In this document: positions 24,772-33,965 of the stretch, piece by piece
Layout of the letters: the number at the start of each line of letters is the position of its first letter
How positions within the stretch are numbered: position 1 is the first letter of the stretch
From: Hyphomicrobium_A sp964620915
GTDB taxonomy: Bacteria; Pseudomonadota; Alphaproteobacteria; Rhizobiales; Hyphomicrobiaceae
Assembly: GCA_964620915.1 (NCBI GenBank)
Contig: CAZUKP010000006.1
Span: 1-64,000, forward strand
Direction: 5' to 3'
DNA length: 64,000 bases
Notes under the pieces: model-generated
The model's database searches: none
What the model was told of the DNA's origin: nothing
What the model saw: the letters and a program-made list of their open reading frames with translations, nothing else
Position numbers and translations under genes: made by a program

Positions 24772-25758
24772 ATGCACAATCCCGCAGCAGCCGAAGTGAT
24801 CGGGGAGACGCTGCGCGACGACATCGTTCGTCCCTTCCGCACGGAACACTCAGGCGTAGTTGGCCGTCTTGTTCGGCTTGGTCCCGCGATCGATACGATA
24901 TTGGGCCGTCATGACGTTCCTGAAGTGATTTCCAAGACCCTCGGTGAAGCCGTCGCGCTGACCACCATGCTGGGCACGGCGCCAAAGTTCAGTGGCAAGC
25001 TGACGCTGCAGACGAATACCGATGGCATCCTCGACTTTCTCGTCGTCAACCTTGAGACGCCGGGCCGCGTGCGCGCGTATGCCCGCTATGACAAGGACCG
25101 CCTCGCCCAGGCCGGCGAGGACGCCGCCTGTATCGATCAAGGCACGTTGCTTGGCTCCGGGCACTTGGCCATGACGATCGATCCAGGTGGAGACTTGGAC
25201 CGCTATCAAGGCATCGTGGCGTTGGCCGGTGGAAGCCTCACCGAGGCAGCACTCACGTATTTTCGCCAATCCGAGCAATTGCCCACTTTTCTGCGCTTGG
25301 CCGTGGCTCGCCACTATGTGGCGGGAGAGGAAGGCGAGCCTGGCCAGTGGCGATGGCGGGCGGGCGGTCTCATGATTCAGAACCTGGCCAGCGATGGCGG
25401 CAAGCCGCGGCCGGCCGTTGAGGACGAGACCGACGAGCAGCGTCTTGCCGGCGAAGAAGACGATGATTGGGAGCGCGTGCGGATACTCGCGGCGACAGTC
25501 GAGGATCACGAGCTTCTCGATCCGACACTCTCGCCAGAACGGCTGCTCTATCGGCTATTTCACGAGGAGGGTGTGAGGACGCACGAGGCGGCCCCGATCG
25601 AAGCGTATTGCAGCTGCTCGCGCGAGCGCGTTGGAATGTTTTTGCGTAGCTTTGGTCTTGATGATCTTGCCGACATGCGCGAACCCGACGGGGCGATCAC
25701 GGTCAGGTGCGAGTATTGCACGGCTAGCTACCGGTTTGATCCCAGCGAGATCTCGTAA
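24772..25758 (+). CDS. hslO: Redox-regulated chaperone Hsp33
   Basis: A 328-residue cytoplasmic holdase activated by oxidation. The C-terminal zinc/redox centre is present as CxC (YCSCSRERV) and CxxC (CEYCTASY). The N-terminal core has VSKTLGEAVALTTMLGTAPKFSG-like sequence and NTDGILDFLVVN. It starts immediately after the argF stop with GGAG upstream, so it is in the arg operon. The argF-hslO pairing is common in alphaproteobacteria. Confidence 0.95.
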   Translation: MHNPAAAEVIGETLRDDIVRPFRTEHSGVVGRLVRLGPAIDTILGRHDVPEVISKTLGEAVALTTMLGTAPKFSGKLTLQTNTDGILDFLVVNLETPGRVRAYARYDKDRLAQAGEDAACIDQGTLLGSGHLAMTIDPGGDLDRYQGIVALAGGSLTEAALTYFRQSEQLPTFLRLAVARHYVAGEEGEPGQWRWRAGGLMIQNLASDGGKPRPAVEDETDEQRLAGEEDDDWERVRILAATVEDHELLDPTLSPERLLYRLFHEEGVRTHEAAPIEAYCSCSRERVGMFLRSFGLDDLADMREPDGAITVRCEYCTASYRFDPSEIS

Positions 25759-25766
25759 GCTTGCGC

Positions 25767-26939
25767 CTAGATGCCTTGGCCGTGTTCTGCCCAGTCCGTC
25801 AGCCGCGCTAAGAACGCCGAGCACGCGTCGAGCTGTTCCTTGGCAATCCATTCGTCGGCTGTATGCGCCTGGGCGATATCGCCCGGGCCGATGACGACGG
25901 AGGGCGACCCGGCTTCTTGGAAAAGGCCGGCCTCCGTCGCGTAGGAAACGGCGTACGTCTTGTTTTGGCCAGCGAGCTTGAGTGCCAGCGCGACAGCTTC
26001 GGAGACCGCCCCCGCGGCAAACGGGGGCACCTGATTGGTAATGGCAATCTTGATGTCTGCTTCCGGTGCAACCCGGCGCAGCTCAGGCAGACATTCTCTT
26101 TCGACAAGTTCGCGCACACGCTGATCGATGGCAGCCGCATCGACATCCGGGAGGGCGCGCAGGTCGAAATCGACGGTGCATGATATGGGCACGATGTTCG
26201 TTGCAGTTCCGCCCTGGATGCGAACCACTTGCAGCGTTGCGTAAGGCGGTTCAAAGCGTTCATCGCGGGGCGCTTCCATCAACTCAAGCTCGATCCGGCG
26301 CAGCTCCTGGAGGAGCGGGACAGCCGCCATGATCGCGTTTGCGCCCAAGTGGGCCATACTTGAGTGCGCGGCTCGGCCGCTGAATTCGACCTGCCAGCGT
26401 GCCGGCCCCTTGTGGGCATCGACGACGCGCATCGATGTTGGTTCGCCGACAATCACGGCGCGCGACTTTATGCCTTGTCGTACGAGTTTGTCGATGAGTG
26501 GGCGCACGCCCAGGCAACCCACTTCCTCGTCGTAGGAAAAGGCGAGTTGAATGGGGACGACAAGCTTTCGGCTCACAATCTCGGGAACCGCCGCGAGTAC
26601 ACAGGCGATGAAGCATTTCATGTCCGCTGTGCCGCGGCCATAGTAGCGCCCTTCGCGCTCTGTCAGGGTGAAGGGATCACTTGACCAGGTTTGGCCATCG
26701 ACGGGGACGACATCTGTGTGTCCGGAAAGCGCGACGCCCGGCACGCCGTCCGGTCCAATCGACGCAAAGAGACTAGCCTTGTTGCCGTCCTCGTTCGGTA
26801 CGATGTCGCAGGCGACTCCATGTTGGGTGAGATAGTCGCGAACGAAATCGATGAGCGGCCGGTTGGCTTTGTAGCTGGTCGTGTCGAAGGCCACGAGCCG
26901 GGCGAGAAGCTCGGCCACCGAATAGTTGGGTCCTGACAT
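25767..26939 (-). CDS. argE: Acetylornithine deacetylase
   Basis: A 390-residue M20-family zinc hydrolase releasing ornithine from N-acetylornithine. The metal ligands sit in LSGHTDVVPVDG, YYGRGTADMKCF, SYDEEVGCLG and at the C-terminal GDIAQAHTADEW. The dimerisation domain lies in the middle (VEFSGRAAHSS). It converges with hslO, with only eight bases between stops. apaG follows upstream on the same strand, 34 bp away. Confidence 0.93.
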   Translation of the reverse strand: MSGPNYSVAELLARLVAFDTTSYKANRPLIDFVRDYLTQHGVACDIVPNEDGNKASLFASIGPDGVPGVALSGHTDVVPVDGQTWSSDPFTLTEREGRYYGRGTADMKCFIACVLAAVPEIVSRKLVVPIQLAFSYDEEVGCLGVRPLIDKLVRQGIKSRAVIVGEPTSMRVVDAHKGPARWQVEFSGRAAHSSMAHLGANAIMAAVPLLQELRRIELELMEAPRDERFEPPYATLQVVRIQGGTATNIVPISCTVDFDLRALPDVDAAAIDQRVRELVERECLPELRRVAPEADIKIAITNQVPPFAAGAVSEAVALALKLAGQNKTYAVSYATEAGLFQEAGSPSVVIGPGDIAQAHTADEWIAKEQLDACSAFLARLTDWAEHGQGI

Positions 26940-26973
26940 TTGAGGTCTCGCGGATGGCTGCGGCCGGTGACGA

Positions 26974-27366
26974 CTAATTCACGCTCCGCGTGACAAAGGG
27001 ACTGTCGAGCGAGAAGGCGGGAATGGCGACGTCGAACAAGGTGCCATCTTCTCCGGCCATTTGGTAACTGCCGACCATGATTCCCGAAGACGTCCGCAGC
27101 GGACAGCCGGAGGTGTAGCTAAACGAGTTGCCGGGCTCGATGACCGGGGTCTCACCCACAACGCCGGGACCGCGTACCTCCTCGGTTTGCCCGCTTGCAT
27201 CCGTAATGCGCCAGATGCGCGAACGCAGTTGGACCGTCTCGTTGCCGTCGTTGGTGATCTCGACGGTGTAGGCCCAGAAAAACTGACCGTCCTCAGGAGA
27301 CGACTGATCTTCGAGATACTCGGGAGTAACGTTCACCCGGATGCCGCGGGTTAGGGCTTCGTACAT
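26974..27366 (-). CDS. apaG: ApaG/CorD domain protein
   Basis: A 130-residue single-domain ApaG protein with a fibronectin-like beta sandwich. In enterobacteria it is linked to Co2+/Mg2+ resistance and in vitro binds nucleotides or pyrophosphate; its cellular role remains unclear. Family motifs are VTPEYLEDQSSPEDGQFFW, YTVEITNDGNETVQL and PVIEPGNSFSYTSGCPL, with the C-terminal GSYQM. It lies between metZ and argE on the same strand. Confidence 0.93.
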   Translation of the reverse strand: MYEALTRGIRVNVTPEYLEDQSSPEDGQFFWAYTVEITNDGNETVQLRSRIWRITDASGQTEEVRGPGVVGETPVIEPGNSFSYTSGCPLRTSSGIMVGSYQMAGEDGTLFDVAIPAFSLDSPFVTRSVN

Positions 27367-27460
27367 GGCGGAACATTTCCCCTGCGAGTTCGATCGTAGG
27401 CCAAGGCGGATTTTATGCAGCCAGCCTGCGGGGTCAACGTGAGCAGTCCCGCGCCAAGCG

Positions 27461-28675
27461 CTAGCCGCCCCTTGCGGCAGCTAGACCAGTATCGAGATCA
27501 GCGGAGAGATCGTCAAAGGCCTCAAGGCCGACGGACAACCGGAGCATACCGTCGCCAATACCTAGATCAGCGCGCGCTTCGGGCCCGATGCGATAGTGTG
27601 TCGTTGTTGCCGGATGTGTCACCAGGCTCTTTGCATCGCCGAGATTGTTGGAGATCTTGATGATGTTGAGCGCATTCTGGAGACGGAAGGCCGCATCCTT
27701 GCCGCCCTCGACCTCGAATGTCACCATCTGGCCTCCGCCGATCATCTGTTTACGGGCAATATCAGCCTGAGGGTGATCATCGCGCCCGCAGTAGAGGACG
27801 CGAGCGACGCCGGGTTGTCCGGCCAGATAATCAGCGACCTTTGCGGCGTTCGCCATCTGCGCTTGGGTGCGGATCGGTAGTGTTTCAAGCCCCTTGAGCA
27901 TGACCCAGGCGTTGAAGGGGCTCAAGCTCGGGCCCGTTTGGCGCAAGTATTCCTGCAAGTGATTGGTGACGTAGTCGGTGCTGCCCAACACGACACCGCC
28001 AAGACACCGGCCTTGCCCATCGATGTGCTTGGTTGCCGAGTAGACGACAACATCCGCGCCGTGTTCGAGCGGACGCTGGAGGACGGGTGTTGCAAACACA
28101 TTATCGACAACGACAAGCGCGCCAATGTCTTTGGCGATTTTCGAGACGGCTGCGATGTCGACAAGTTCAAGCGTCGGATTCGCCGGCGTCTCGAAGAAGA
28201 ACATCTTCGTGTTCGGACGCACAGCCGCACGCCACGCATCAATGTCGCGTCCATCGACAAGCGTCGACTGGATACCGTAGCGCGGGCATAGAGTCTCGAC
28301 GATATAACGGCAGGCGCCGAATAGGGCGCGTCCCGAGACGATATGATCGCCGGCTTTCAAATAGGAGAGCAGAGCGCCGTTCACGGCCGCCATGCCCGTG
28401 GCCGTCGCGCGCGCTTCGTCAGCCCCCTCCAAGAGCCGGATGCGCTCCTCGAACATGGTCACGGTCGGATTGGCGAATCGCGTGTACTGGTAGCCGGGAT
28501 CTTCGTTCTTGAAGCGTGCCTCGGCTTGCTCGGCATTGTCGTAGACGAAGCCTTGAGTCAGGAAGAGCGCCTCTGAGGTCTCTCCGAACTGGGAGCGTTG
28601 TGTGCCGCCGTGAATGAGCCGCGTCTCGGGCGCCCAGTCGGCGGGTGCGGAGGGAGTTTCATCATTGCTCGACAT
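27461..28675 (-). CDS. metZ: O-succinylhomoserine sulfhydrylase
   Basis: A 404-residue PLP enzyme of the Cys/Met metabolism family that makes homocysteine from O-succinylhomoserine and sulfide. Motifs are QYTRFANPTVTMFEERI, TATGMAAVNGALLSYLK, VVVDNVFATPVLQRPLEHGAD-type sequence and the PLP lysine in YSATKHIDGQGR. The choice between MetZ and O-acetylhomoserine sulfhydrylase rests on overall pattern. ATG 28675 has AAGGA upstream. A SAM-II riboswitch lies in the leader, so expression should fall when S-adenosylmethionine is plentiful. Confidence 0.92.
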   Translation of the reverse strand: MSSNDETPSAPADWAPETRLIHGGTQRSQFGETSEALFLTQGFVYDNAEQAEARFKNEDPGYQYTRFANPTVTMFEERIRLLEGADEARATATGMAAVNGALLSYLKAGDHIVSGRALFGACRYIVETLCPRYGIQSTLVDGRDIDAWRAAVRPNTKMFFFETPANPTLELVDIAAVSKIAKDIGALVVVDNVFATPVLQRPLEHGADVVVYSATKHIDGQGRCLGGVVLGSTDYVTNHLQEYLRQTGPSLSPFNAWVMLKGLETLPIRTQAQMANAAKVADYLAGQPGVARVLYCGRDDHPQADIARKQMIGGGQMVTFEVEGGKDAAFRLQNALNIIKISNNLGDAKSLVTHPATTTHYRIGPEARADLGIGDGMLRLSVGLEAFDDLSADLDTGLAAARGG

Positions 28676-28767
28676 GCGCGTTCCTTAAGGGGCTCAATAA
28701 GAAAACCCGGCTCCGTGGCGCCGCTTGGCAAAAAAGCCGGCGCCGGGAAATCCGGGGGTGCGCGCGG

Positions 28768-28822
28768 CCCTTTTAGCGACTTGTTTAACGTGGCTGCAAG
28801 CCGGCCGGCCAAATGACCACGA
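28768..28822 (-). ncRNA. SAM-II riboswitch in the metZ leader
   Basis: On the minus strand the element opens with TCGTGGTCATTTGG, continues to TTGCAGCCACGTTAAAC and ends AAGTCGCTAAAAGGG. CGTGG pairs with CCACG to form P1. The conserved 3' GCUAAA-AGGG, which forms the second pseudoknot helix, is intact. This is the SAM-II fold, known almost only from alphaproteobacterial methionine genes. A GC-rich inverted repeat around six T residues (about 28720-28746) lies between it and metZ and may be the expression platform. Confidence 0.93.
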
Positions 28823-28931
28823 TCGTTGAGTGCGGGGATAAACCTGCGTGCCTCTTGGCGTCAAGTGCAGGTTGCTCTAGAGCGGCAGAGTGGGCCGGGA
28901 CCAAAGGCGCTGGGCGCCAGGAAAGCGAGAC

Positions 28932-29999
28932 ATGGCACAGCCAGGGGTAGATACGGCAGTTATGGCGTCAGAGCGGACGCGCACCGGGATCTTGCCGTCC
29001 CAAGCGATCAGGGCACTTACGGAATCCGGCGAGGTTGTGCTTGCAGAGCCGTTGTTGTCGAACCAGTTGCAGCCCGCGAGCTTGGACTTGCGGCTTGGCA
29101 ACATTGCGTATCGCGTGCGCGCCAGCTTCCTGCCAGCGCCTGGCGAGAAGGTCTCGAATAAGTTGGATGATCTGCAACTGCACGCCATTAGCCTTTCGCA
29201 GGGTGCGGTGCTCGAGACCGGGTGCGTCTACGTGGCTCCGTTGATGGAGAGCTTGGCTCTGCCGCAGGACGTCGCCGCAGCGACCAATCCCAAGAGTTCG
29301 ACGGGGCGTCTTGACGTCTTCACGCGTGTCATTGCCGACGGCGTCTCCTCTTTCGATCAAATCCCGGCGGGCTATTCGGGACCGTTGTATGCCGAGATTT
29401 GCCCGCAAACGTTCCCCGTCGTGGTGCGCAAGGGATCGCGATTGTCGCAAATCCGCTTTCGCGCTGGCGGCAGCGTGGAGCCAACGGTCGTTAGCGACAT
29501 CGGACTGTCGGTCGATATCACCGGCGACAAGGACGGCCTTGTCGGCTACCGGGCCAAACGGCATACCGGTCTCGTCGACGTTGATGCCGTCGGCGCCTGT
29601 GCGGTGCACGACTATTGGGAGCCGATCTACGTACGCGGCAAGAAACGACTGATCCTCGATCCCGATCAGTTTTACATCCTTGCTTCCAAGGAGGCGGTGC
29701 ACGTGCCACCAACGCAGGCAGCCGAAATGGTGCCCTTCAATCCGCTCGTCGGGGAATTTCGCGTTCACTACGCAGGGTTCTTCGATCCGGGATTTGGACA
29801 TGCAGAGGCTGGCGGGGAGGGCTCGAAGGCCGTGCTCGAAGTGCGTTCGCACAAGGTGCCGTTCATTCTGGAGGACGGCCAGACGATCGGCCGTCTGGTG
29901 TATGAGGATCTGACTGACACGCCTGAGCTGCTCTATGGCCGAGACTTGGCATCGCACTACCAGGCGCAGGGCCTCAAGTTGTCAAAACACTTCAAGTAA
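28932..29999 (+). CDS. dcd: 2'-deoxycytidine 5'-triphosphate deaminase (long, two-domain form)
   Basis: A 355-residue protein of the long alphaproteobacterial dCTP deaminase family (PF06559), which makes dUTP for thymidylate synthesis. The protein is about twice the length of E. coli Dcd. Conserved parts are QLQPASLDLRLGNIAYRVRA, ATNPKSSTGRLDVFTRVIAD, GYSGPLYAEICPQTFPVVV and HYAGFFDPGFGH in the second half. ATG 28932 has AGGAAA upstream. It is divergent from metZ and its riboswitch. Confidence 0.92.
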   Translation: MAQPGVDTAVMASERTRTGILPSQAIRALTESGEVVLAEPLLSNQLQPASLDLRLGNIAYRVRASFLPAPGEKVSNKLDDLQLHAISLSQGAVLETGCVYVAPLMESLALPQDVAAATNPKSSTGRLDVFTRVIADGVSSFDQIPAGYSGPLYAEICPQTFPVVVRKGSRLSQIRFRAGGSVEPTVVSDIGLSVDITGDKDGLVGYRAKRHTGLVDVDAVGACAVHDYWEPIYVRGKKRLILDPDQFYILASKEAVHVPPTQAAEMVPFNPLVGEFRVHYAGFFDPGFGHAEAGGEGSKAVLEVRSHKVPFILEDGQTIGRLVYEDLTDTPELLYGRDLASHYQAQGLKLSKHFK

Positions 30000-30135
30000 G
30001 AGCCACTTTGGCGCATACGCTTGACCGCTGGGCCCCGCGCGGCCAAAACTTTGACATCACCGATCATTTCGCATGCAGCCGTGTCGCCTCCATGTGGCAC
30101 GTCTGCACGCACGGGTTCTCTCGCTCAGGCTGCCG

Positions 30136-31914
30136 ATGACATTTGCTCAGACATCCCTCATTGCCGTGCTGGTATGTACGCTTGCACTCTTTATCTGGGG
30201 GCGCTGGAGGCACGACGTTGTCGCCGTGCTCGCGTTGGTGGCAACGCTCCTTCTAGGGCTCGTAGAGCCCAAAGAGGCGTTCACCGGCTTCAGCGATCCC
30301 GCCGTCATCACCGTTGCGCTCGTGTTGATCTTGAGCGCGGCCATTCGCTCGTCAGGGATCCTGCAGCGGCTGGTGCGTCACTTGGAACCCATACTTCACC
30401 GGCCGAACCTGCAGGTGTTCGTGTTCGTGGGATTAGTGATCGTGCTCTCGGCGTTCATGAACAATGTCGGCGCACTCGCCGTCCTCCTCCCAGTTGCCAT
30501 CTACTCGGCCGAGAAGACGGGACGCTCGCCCGCAACGCTCTTGATGCCGCTGTCCTTCGGCTCTCTGATCGGCGGCCTGATGACGCTGATAGGCACGCCG
30601 CCCAATCTGCTGATCTCCTCCGTGCGCCAAGATATTACCGGCGAGCCATTTTCGATGTTCGACTTCACGCCGGTCGGCATTTGCGTTGCGCTGGTCGGTA
30701 TCATCTATCTGACGTTTGCCTGGCGGCTGCTTCCGGAGGATCGGCGTGGGACGCCCTCTCCCGAAAAGCGGTTTCGCATCGAGGACTATGTGACAGAGGC
30801 ACGCGTCACCGAAAATTCGACGCTTGTCGGGAAGACGGTCCGCGATCTTGAAAAGATGGGTGACGAGGAGGTTACGGTTCTTTCGATCATACGCGCGGGG
30901 GATCGGCGGCTTGCGCCAGCGCGTTGGGTAAAACTGCGCGAGAACGACGTCCTGCTCTTGGAGGCAGATTCGACCATTCTGAAGCGCGTCGTCGACGAGT
31001 CGAAATTAGAACTTGTCGGCAACGAGGAGTTTGATCCCGCTAGCGTTCGCTCAGAGGACATTGGCATCGTGGAGGCCGTGATAACAAGCGGATCCCCGAT
31101 AATCGGGCGTTCGCCAGTGGGATTGCGATTGCGAGACTACGGCGTCAACTTGTTGGCGCTCAGTCGCCAGGGACGCCGATCCACGACACGTCTTGCACGC
31201 CAGCGGTTCCGTGAAGGTGATGTTGTCGTATTGCAGGGTGATCTGGATCAGATGCCGGTCACATTGCGCGAACTAGGCGCTCTGCCGCTTGCCGAGAGAA
31301 AAGTGGATCTTGGTCGTCCTGCACAAGTTGCGCTTCCTGTCGGCGTGTTGGCTGGAGCTGTCATTTTGACGGCGACCGGTGTTCTCCCGGTTGCGGTTTC
31401 TTTCCTCCTCGCCGTCGCAGCGCTGGCCGTCTTTCGCGTCATGCGACTTTCGGACATGTACGAAGCGATCGACGGCTCGATCATCGTGCTCATGGGGGCA
31501 CTCATTCCCGTGACCGAGGCGCTGAAGACCACGGGACTGACGGAGGAGATTGCATCTTCTGTTGCGGCGATCGGAGTTGGTATGGCGCCTGTTGCGTTGC
31601 TTGGTTTCGTGTTCGTGATGACGCTGCTGATCACACCCATTGTCAACAATGCGGCGACCGTGCTGCTCATGGGCCCGATCGCGGCCGGACTTGCAATCAA
31701 GCTTGGCCTCAACGTCGATCCATTTCTGATGGCGGTTGCCGTCGCAGCCTCGTGCGAGTTCCTAACGCCCTTTGGCCACCAGTCAAACGCCCTGGTGATG
31801 GGTCCCGGCGGTTACCGTTTTGGGGACTATGCGCGCCTCGGGATACCGTTATCGATAATCGTGACACTCGTTGCGGTGCCAATGATTGCGCTCGTCTGGC
31901 CGTTGTTGCCTTAG
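30136..31914 (+). CDS. SLC13/DASS-type transporter with two RCK_C domains
   Basis: 592 residues. About five membrane helices form the first half, ending with the transporter motif IGTPPNLLISS. A central cytoplasmic insertion of roughly 200 residues carries two TrkA-C (RCK_C) repeats (VTENSTLVGKTVRDLE and ITSGSPIIGRSPVGLRLRDY). The second membrane half includes ITPIVNNAATVLLMGP and CEFLTPFGHQSNALVMGPGGY. The architecture is that of anion/Na+ symporters of the CitT/ArsB superfamily; relatives are annotated as sulfate or dicarboxylate transporters. Substrate not deducible. ATG 30136 is chosen because the first helix starts just after; the frame is open from 30073. Confidence 0.85.
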   Translation: MTFAQTSLIAVLVCTLALFIWGRWRHDVVAVLALVATLLLGLVEPKEAFTGFSDPAVITVALVLILSAAIRSSGILQRLVRHLEPILHRPNLQVFVFVGLVIVLSAFMNNVGALAVLLPVAIYSAEKTGRSPATLLMPLSFGSLIGGLMTLIGTPPNLLISSVRQDITGEPFSMFDFTPVGICVALVGIIYLTFAWRLLPEDRRGTPSPEKRFRIEDYVTEARVTENSTLVGKTVRDLEKMGDEEVTVLSIIRAGDRRLAPARWVKLRENDVLLLEADSTILKRVVDESKLELVGNEEFDPASVRSEDIGIVEAVITSGSPIIGRSPVGLRLRDYGVNLLALSRQGRRSTTRLARQRFREGDVVVLQGDLDQMPVTLRELGALPLAERKVDLGRPAQVALPVGVLAGAVILTATGVLPVAVSFLLAVAALAVFRVMRLSDMYEAIDGSIIVLMGALIPVTEALKTTGLTEEIASSVAAIGVGMAPVALLGFVFVMTLLITPIVNNAATVLLMGPIAAGLAIKLGLNVDPFLMAVAVAASCEFLTPFGHQSNALVMGPGGYRFGDYARLGIPLSIIVTLVAVPMIALVWPLLP

Positions 31915-31942
31915 GGTTGAGCCGCAGGCAGCTTGGCGAACG

Positions 31943-32605
31943 TCAGGCAGTTTCGTCACCGGCCTGTACGCGTGCAATCCACTCCTCCGTCGCAATGACG
32001 CCACCGGCTTGCTCAACCTGTTTGAGCTCATTTTGCCGCAAGACATCCTGGACGGCATCGACACGTTTCCATTCACACACGGGTGTTTCACCGTCATCCT
32101 GCGGGACGTAGCGAGACGTTTGCACCCGCTCATAGCGGTGGATGTAGCGCGGGCAGTTCATCCAAAGCTCTGAAAGGGTGACGCGCACAACCAGCTCCGC
32201 CTCCTTGTATTGCGCCAGCATGTCGGGGGCGTCTGACAGTGTCGCGGTACCTTGGGCACGCAGTCGGAAGGGGCGCTCAAAATCTATGAACAGAAAGCCG
32301 ACTTTCGCATTGGTGTTTATGTTGCCCAATGACAGGTACATGCCGTTGCCATCGTAGCTTGGAAAGATCATGGTATTTGCGTCCAAGACCTTTACGAATC
32401 CGGGGTTGCCGCCCTTGTAAGATACCGTTGGTTGCCCCTCCTGGTTGACAGTAGAAAGAAAGAAAAAGTCCCGGCTCTCGATAAACGCTTTTTCTTCCTC
32501 ACCGATTTCTGTCTTGAGAGCGATTTGCTCAATGCGATCGGCGATGGGCCGGGATTCAAACCGGTCCTGCAGCGCGCGATGCTGCTCCCCATAAAGCCTC
32601 GTCAT
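31943..32605 (-). CDS. Pyridoxamine 5'-phosphate oxidase-like FMN-binding protein
   Basis: 220 residues with the split beta-barrel flavin-binding fold. Typical stretches are FFFLSTVNQEGQPTVSYKGG, YDGNGMYLSLGNINTNAKVGFLFIDF and RLRAQGTATLSDAP. It is a general 'PNPOx-like' family member, not the biosynthetic PdxH. Substrate unknown; a heme, F420-like or nitro-reduction role would be guesswork. It converges with the SLC13 gene. The 197-bp gap before the next gene presumably holds promoters for both directions. Confidence 0.8.
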   Translation of the reverse strand: MTRLYGEQHRALQDRFESRPIADRIEQIALKTEIGEEEKAFIESRDFFFLSTVNQEGQPTVSYKGGNPGFVKVLDANTMIFPSYDGNGMYLSLGNINTNAKVGFLFIDFERPFRLRAQGTATLSDAPDMLAQYKEAELVVRVTLSELWMNCPRYIHRYERVQTSRYVPQDDGETPVCEWKRVDAVQDVLRQNELKQVEQAGGVIATEEWIARVQAGDETA

Positions 32606-32802
32606 AGTGCTGGTTCTCCTCCCCAGGGTGGCGATTGTGGTGGCTATGTTAGGGGAAGCTCGATGGCTTTGCAGTGGGAATCTCTGACAACACCGTTCCA
32701 GTATTCGTACCCAGCTTGACTACCGTTTTTGGGGAGGGCCAGTCATGTCTTCCACTTGCCGCATTTGGCGCGCTATTGTGACAGGATCAAACGGGAGCAG
32801 GT

Positions 32803-33189
32803 ATGCGGTTTTTCCGGAATCGCTCAAGACTAAGCTGGCTTCCGCTGCTTGCACTTGCATTGCAGGCGGCGCTGGCTTTTGCGCATACCCACGAGCATAC
32901 GGCACCCGGTTCTCAGTTCCTTGAAGCGCGCGCGATTACTTTCGGCGCTTGCCTATCAAACAGTCATCGACCTTGTGAACCGGACCACCAGCATCACAAT
33001 CACGACGACTGTGCCATCTGCTGGGCGACAAGCCTGGTTGGGTCGGCCGTGGCCAGCGCCCCGCCGACAATCGAACATCTGCCAACGCGTTCTGAGGCAG
33101 TGCTTGTGCTGCCCCTCACTGCACAATTGCGAAGTGAAGCGCCGGTACATTTTCGAGCGCGCGCACCACCCCATCGTTATATGGCTTAG
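32803..33189 (+). CDS. DUF2946-type His-rich exported protein
   Basis: 128 residues with a signal peptide (cut near ALAFA) followed by His-rich stretches HTHEHTAP and DHQHHNHDDCAICWA. The CAIC pair and flanking histidines resemble DUF2946-family proteins found next to metal transport genes. The ribosome binding site GGGAGCAGG lies just upstream of the ATG. It probably binds zinc or another transition metal in the periplasm. Its place at the head of the ZrgA-type cluster supports that, though the function is untested. Confidence 0.65.
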   Translation: MRFFRNRSRLSWLPLLALALQAALAFAHTHEHTAPGSQFLEARAITFGACLSNSHRPCEPDHQHHNHDDCAICWATSLVGSAVASAPPTIEHLPTRSEAVLVLPLTAQLRSEAPVHFRARAPPHRYMA

Positions 33190-33325
33190 CCGCGCCTGCG
33201 GGGCACGGCACTAATCTCCGCCCACTGCTCTTCAGAGCCCGTGGGTGAAATTCAATTCGTTTGAGCGAGCTCGCACCTACACGCTTTGCAGCTTGCAGAA
33301 CGACACGTTTACGAGGATTGCGATC

Positions 33326-33955
33326 ATGCGATCACAACTAGCAACATCTTTGGCCGCGCTGGCGGCTGCGTCTATCACCTTTGCAGCGGTTCATGCTGAA
33401 GAGGAACACCGCGAGCTCGGCGCCCACGAGCATGGGCACGGAACGCTCAATATTGCGGTTGAGGGCAACAAAGTCGCAATGGAGCTGGAGGCTCCCGGCA
33501 TGGATATCGTTGGGTTTGAACATAGCGCTGAGAGCAAAGAGCAGAAGGCGGCTGTAGAGAAAGCCGAAGGCCAGCTCGCCAAGCCGCTTGGTCTCTTCAA
33601 GTTTCCCGATGCAGCGGGATGCAGCGTGAAGGAGGCTAAGGTCGAGCTTGAGGCGATGCACGAGCATGAAGATGAGCACGAGGATGGGGACCATGCTGAG
33701 TCGGGCCACGAAGACCACGACGAGCACGCCGGCGACAAGCATGATGAGGAAGTGCATGAAGGGCACAACGAGTTCCACGTGACCTATGCGCTTTCCTGCT
33801 CAAAGCCTAGCAACCTCACATCGATAGCTTTCGATTACTTCAAGGCCTTCGCAGGTGCGCAAGAGCTGAAGGTTAACGTCGTCTCGGACAAAGCTCAGAG
33901 CAAGTATGAAGTGAACCGGGGCAACCCCACCCTTGATCTCAGCGCAACGATGTAG
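33326..33955 (+). CDS. zrgA: DUF2796 periplasmic zinc-binding protein (ZrgA-like)
   Basis: A 209-residue exported protein. The signal peptide ends near AAVHA, followed by ELGAHEHGHGTLNIAVEGN, the diagnostic start of DUF2796. A central His/Asp/Glu-rich region (residues about 110-150; HEHEDEHEDGDH and repeats) is a metal-binding loop. The C-terminal half has FHVTYALSCSKP. In Vibrio cholerae the DUF2796 protein ZrgA is the periplasmic component of a zinc uptake system with an ABC ATPase and permease, the same gene order as here. ATG 33326 has GAGG nine bases upstream. Confidence 0.85.
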   Translation: MRSQLATSLAALAAASITFAAVHAEEEHRELGAHEHGHGTLNIAVEGNKVAMELEAPGMDIVGFEHSAESKEQKAAVEKAEGQLAKPLGLFKFPDAAGCSVKEAKVELEAMHEHEDEHEDGDHAESGHEDHDEHAGDKHDEEVHEGHNEFHVTYALSCSKPSNLTSIAFDYFKAFAGAQELKVNVVSDKAQSKYEVNRGNPTLDLSATM

Positions 33956-33965
33956 TGTGCAAGCC

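Noticed and set aside
28968..29957. Long minus-strand open frame (329 codons) opposite the dCTP deaminase gene
   Set aside because: The plus strand encodes a clear known family; the antisense product is His/Arg-rich with no family pattern, typical of a GC-rich shadow frame.
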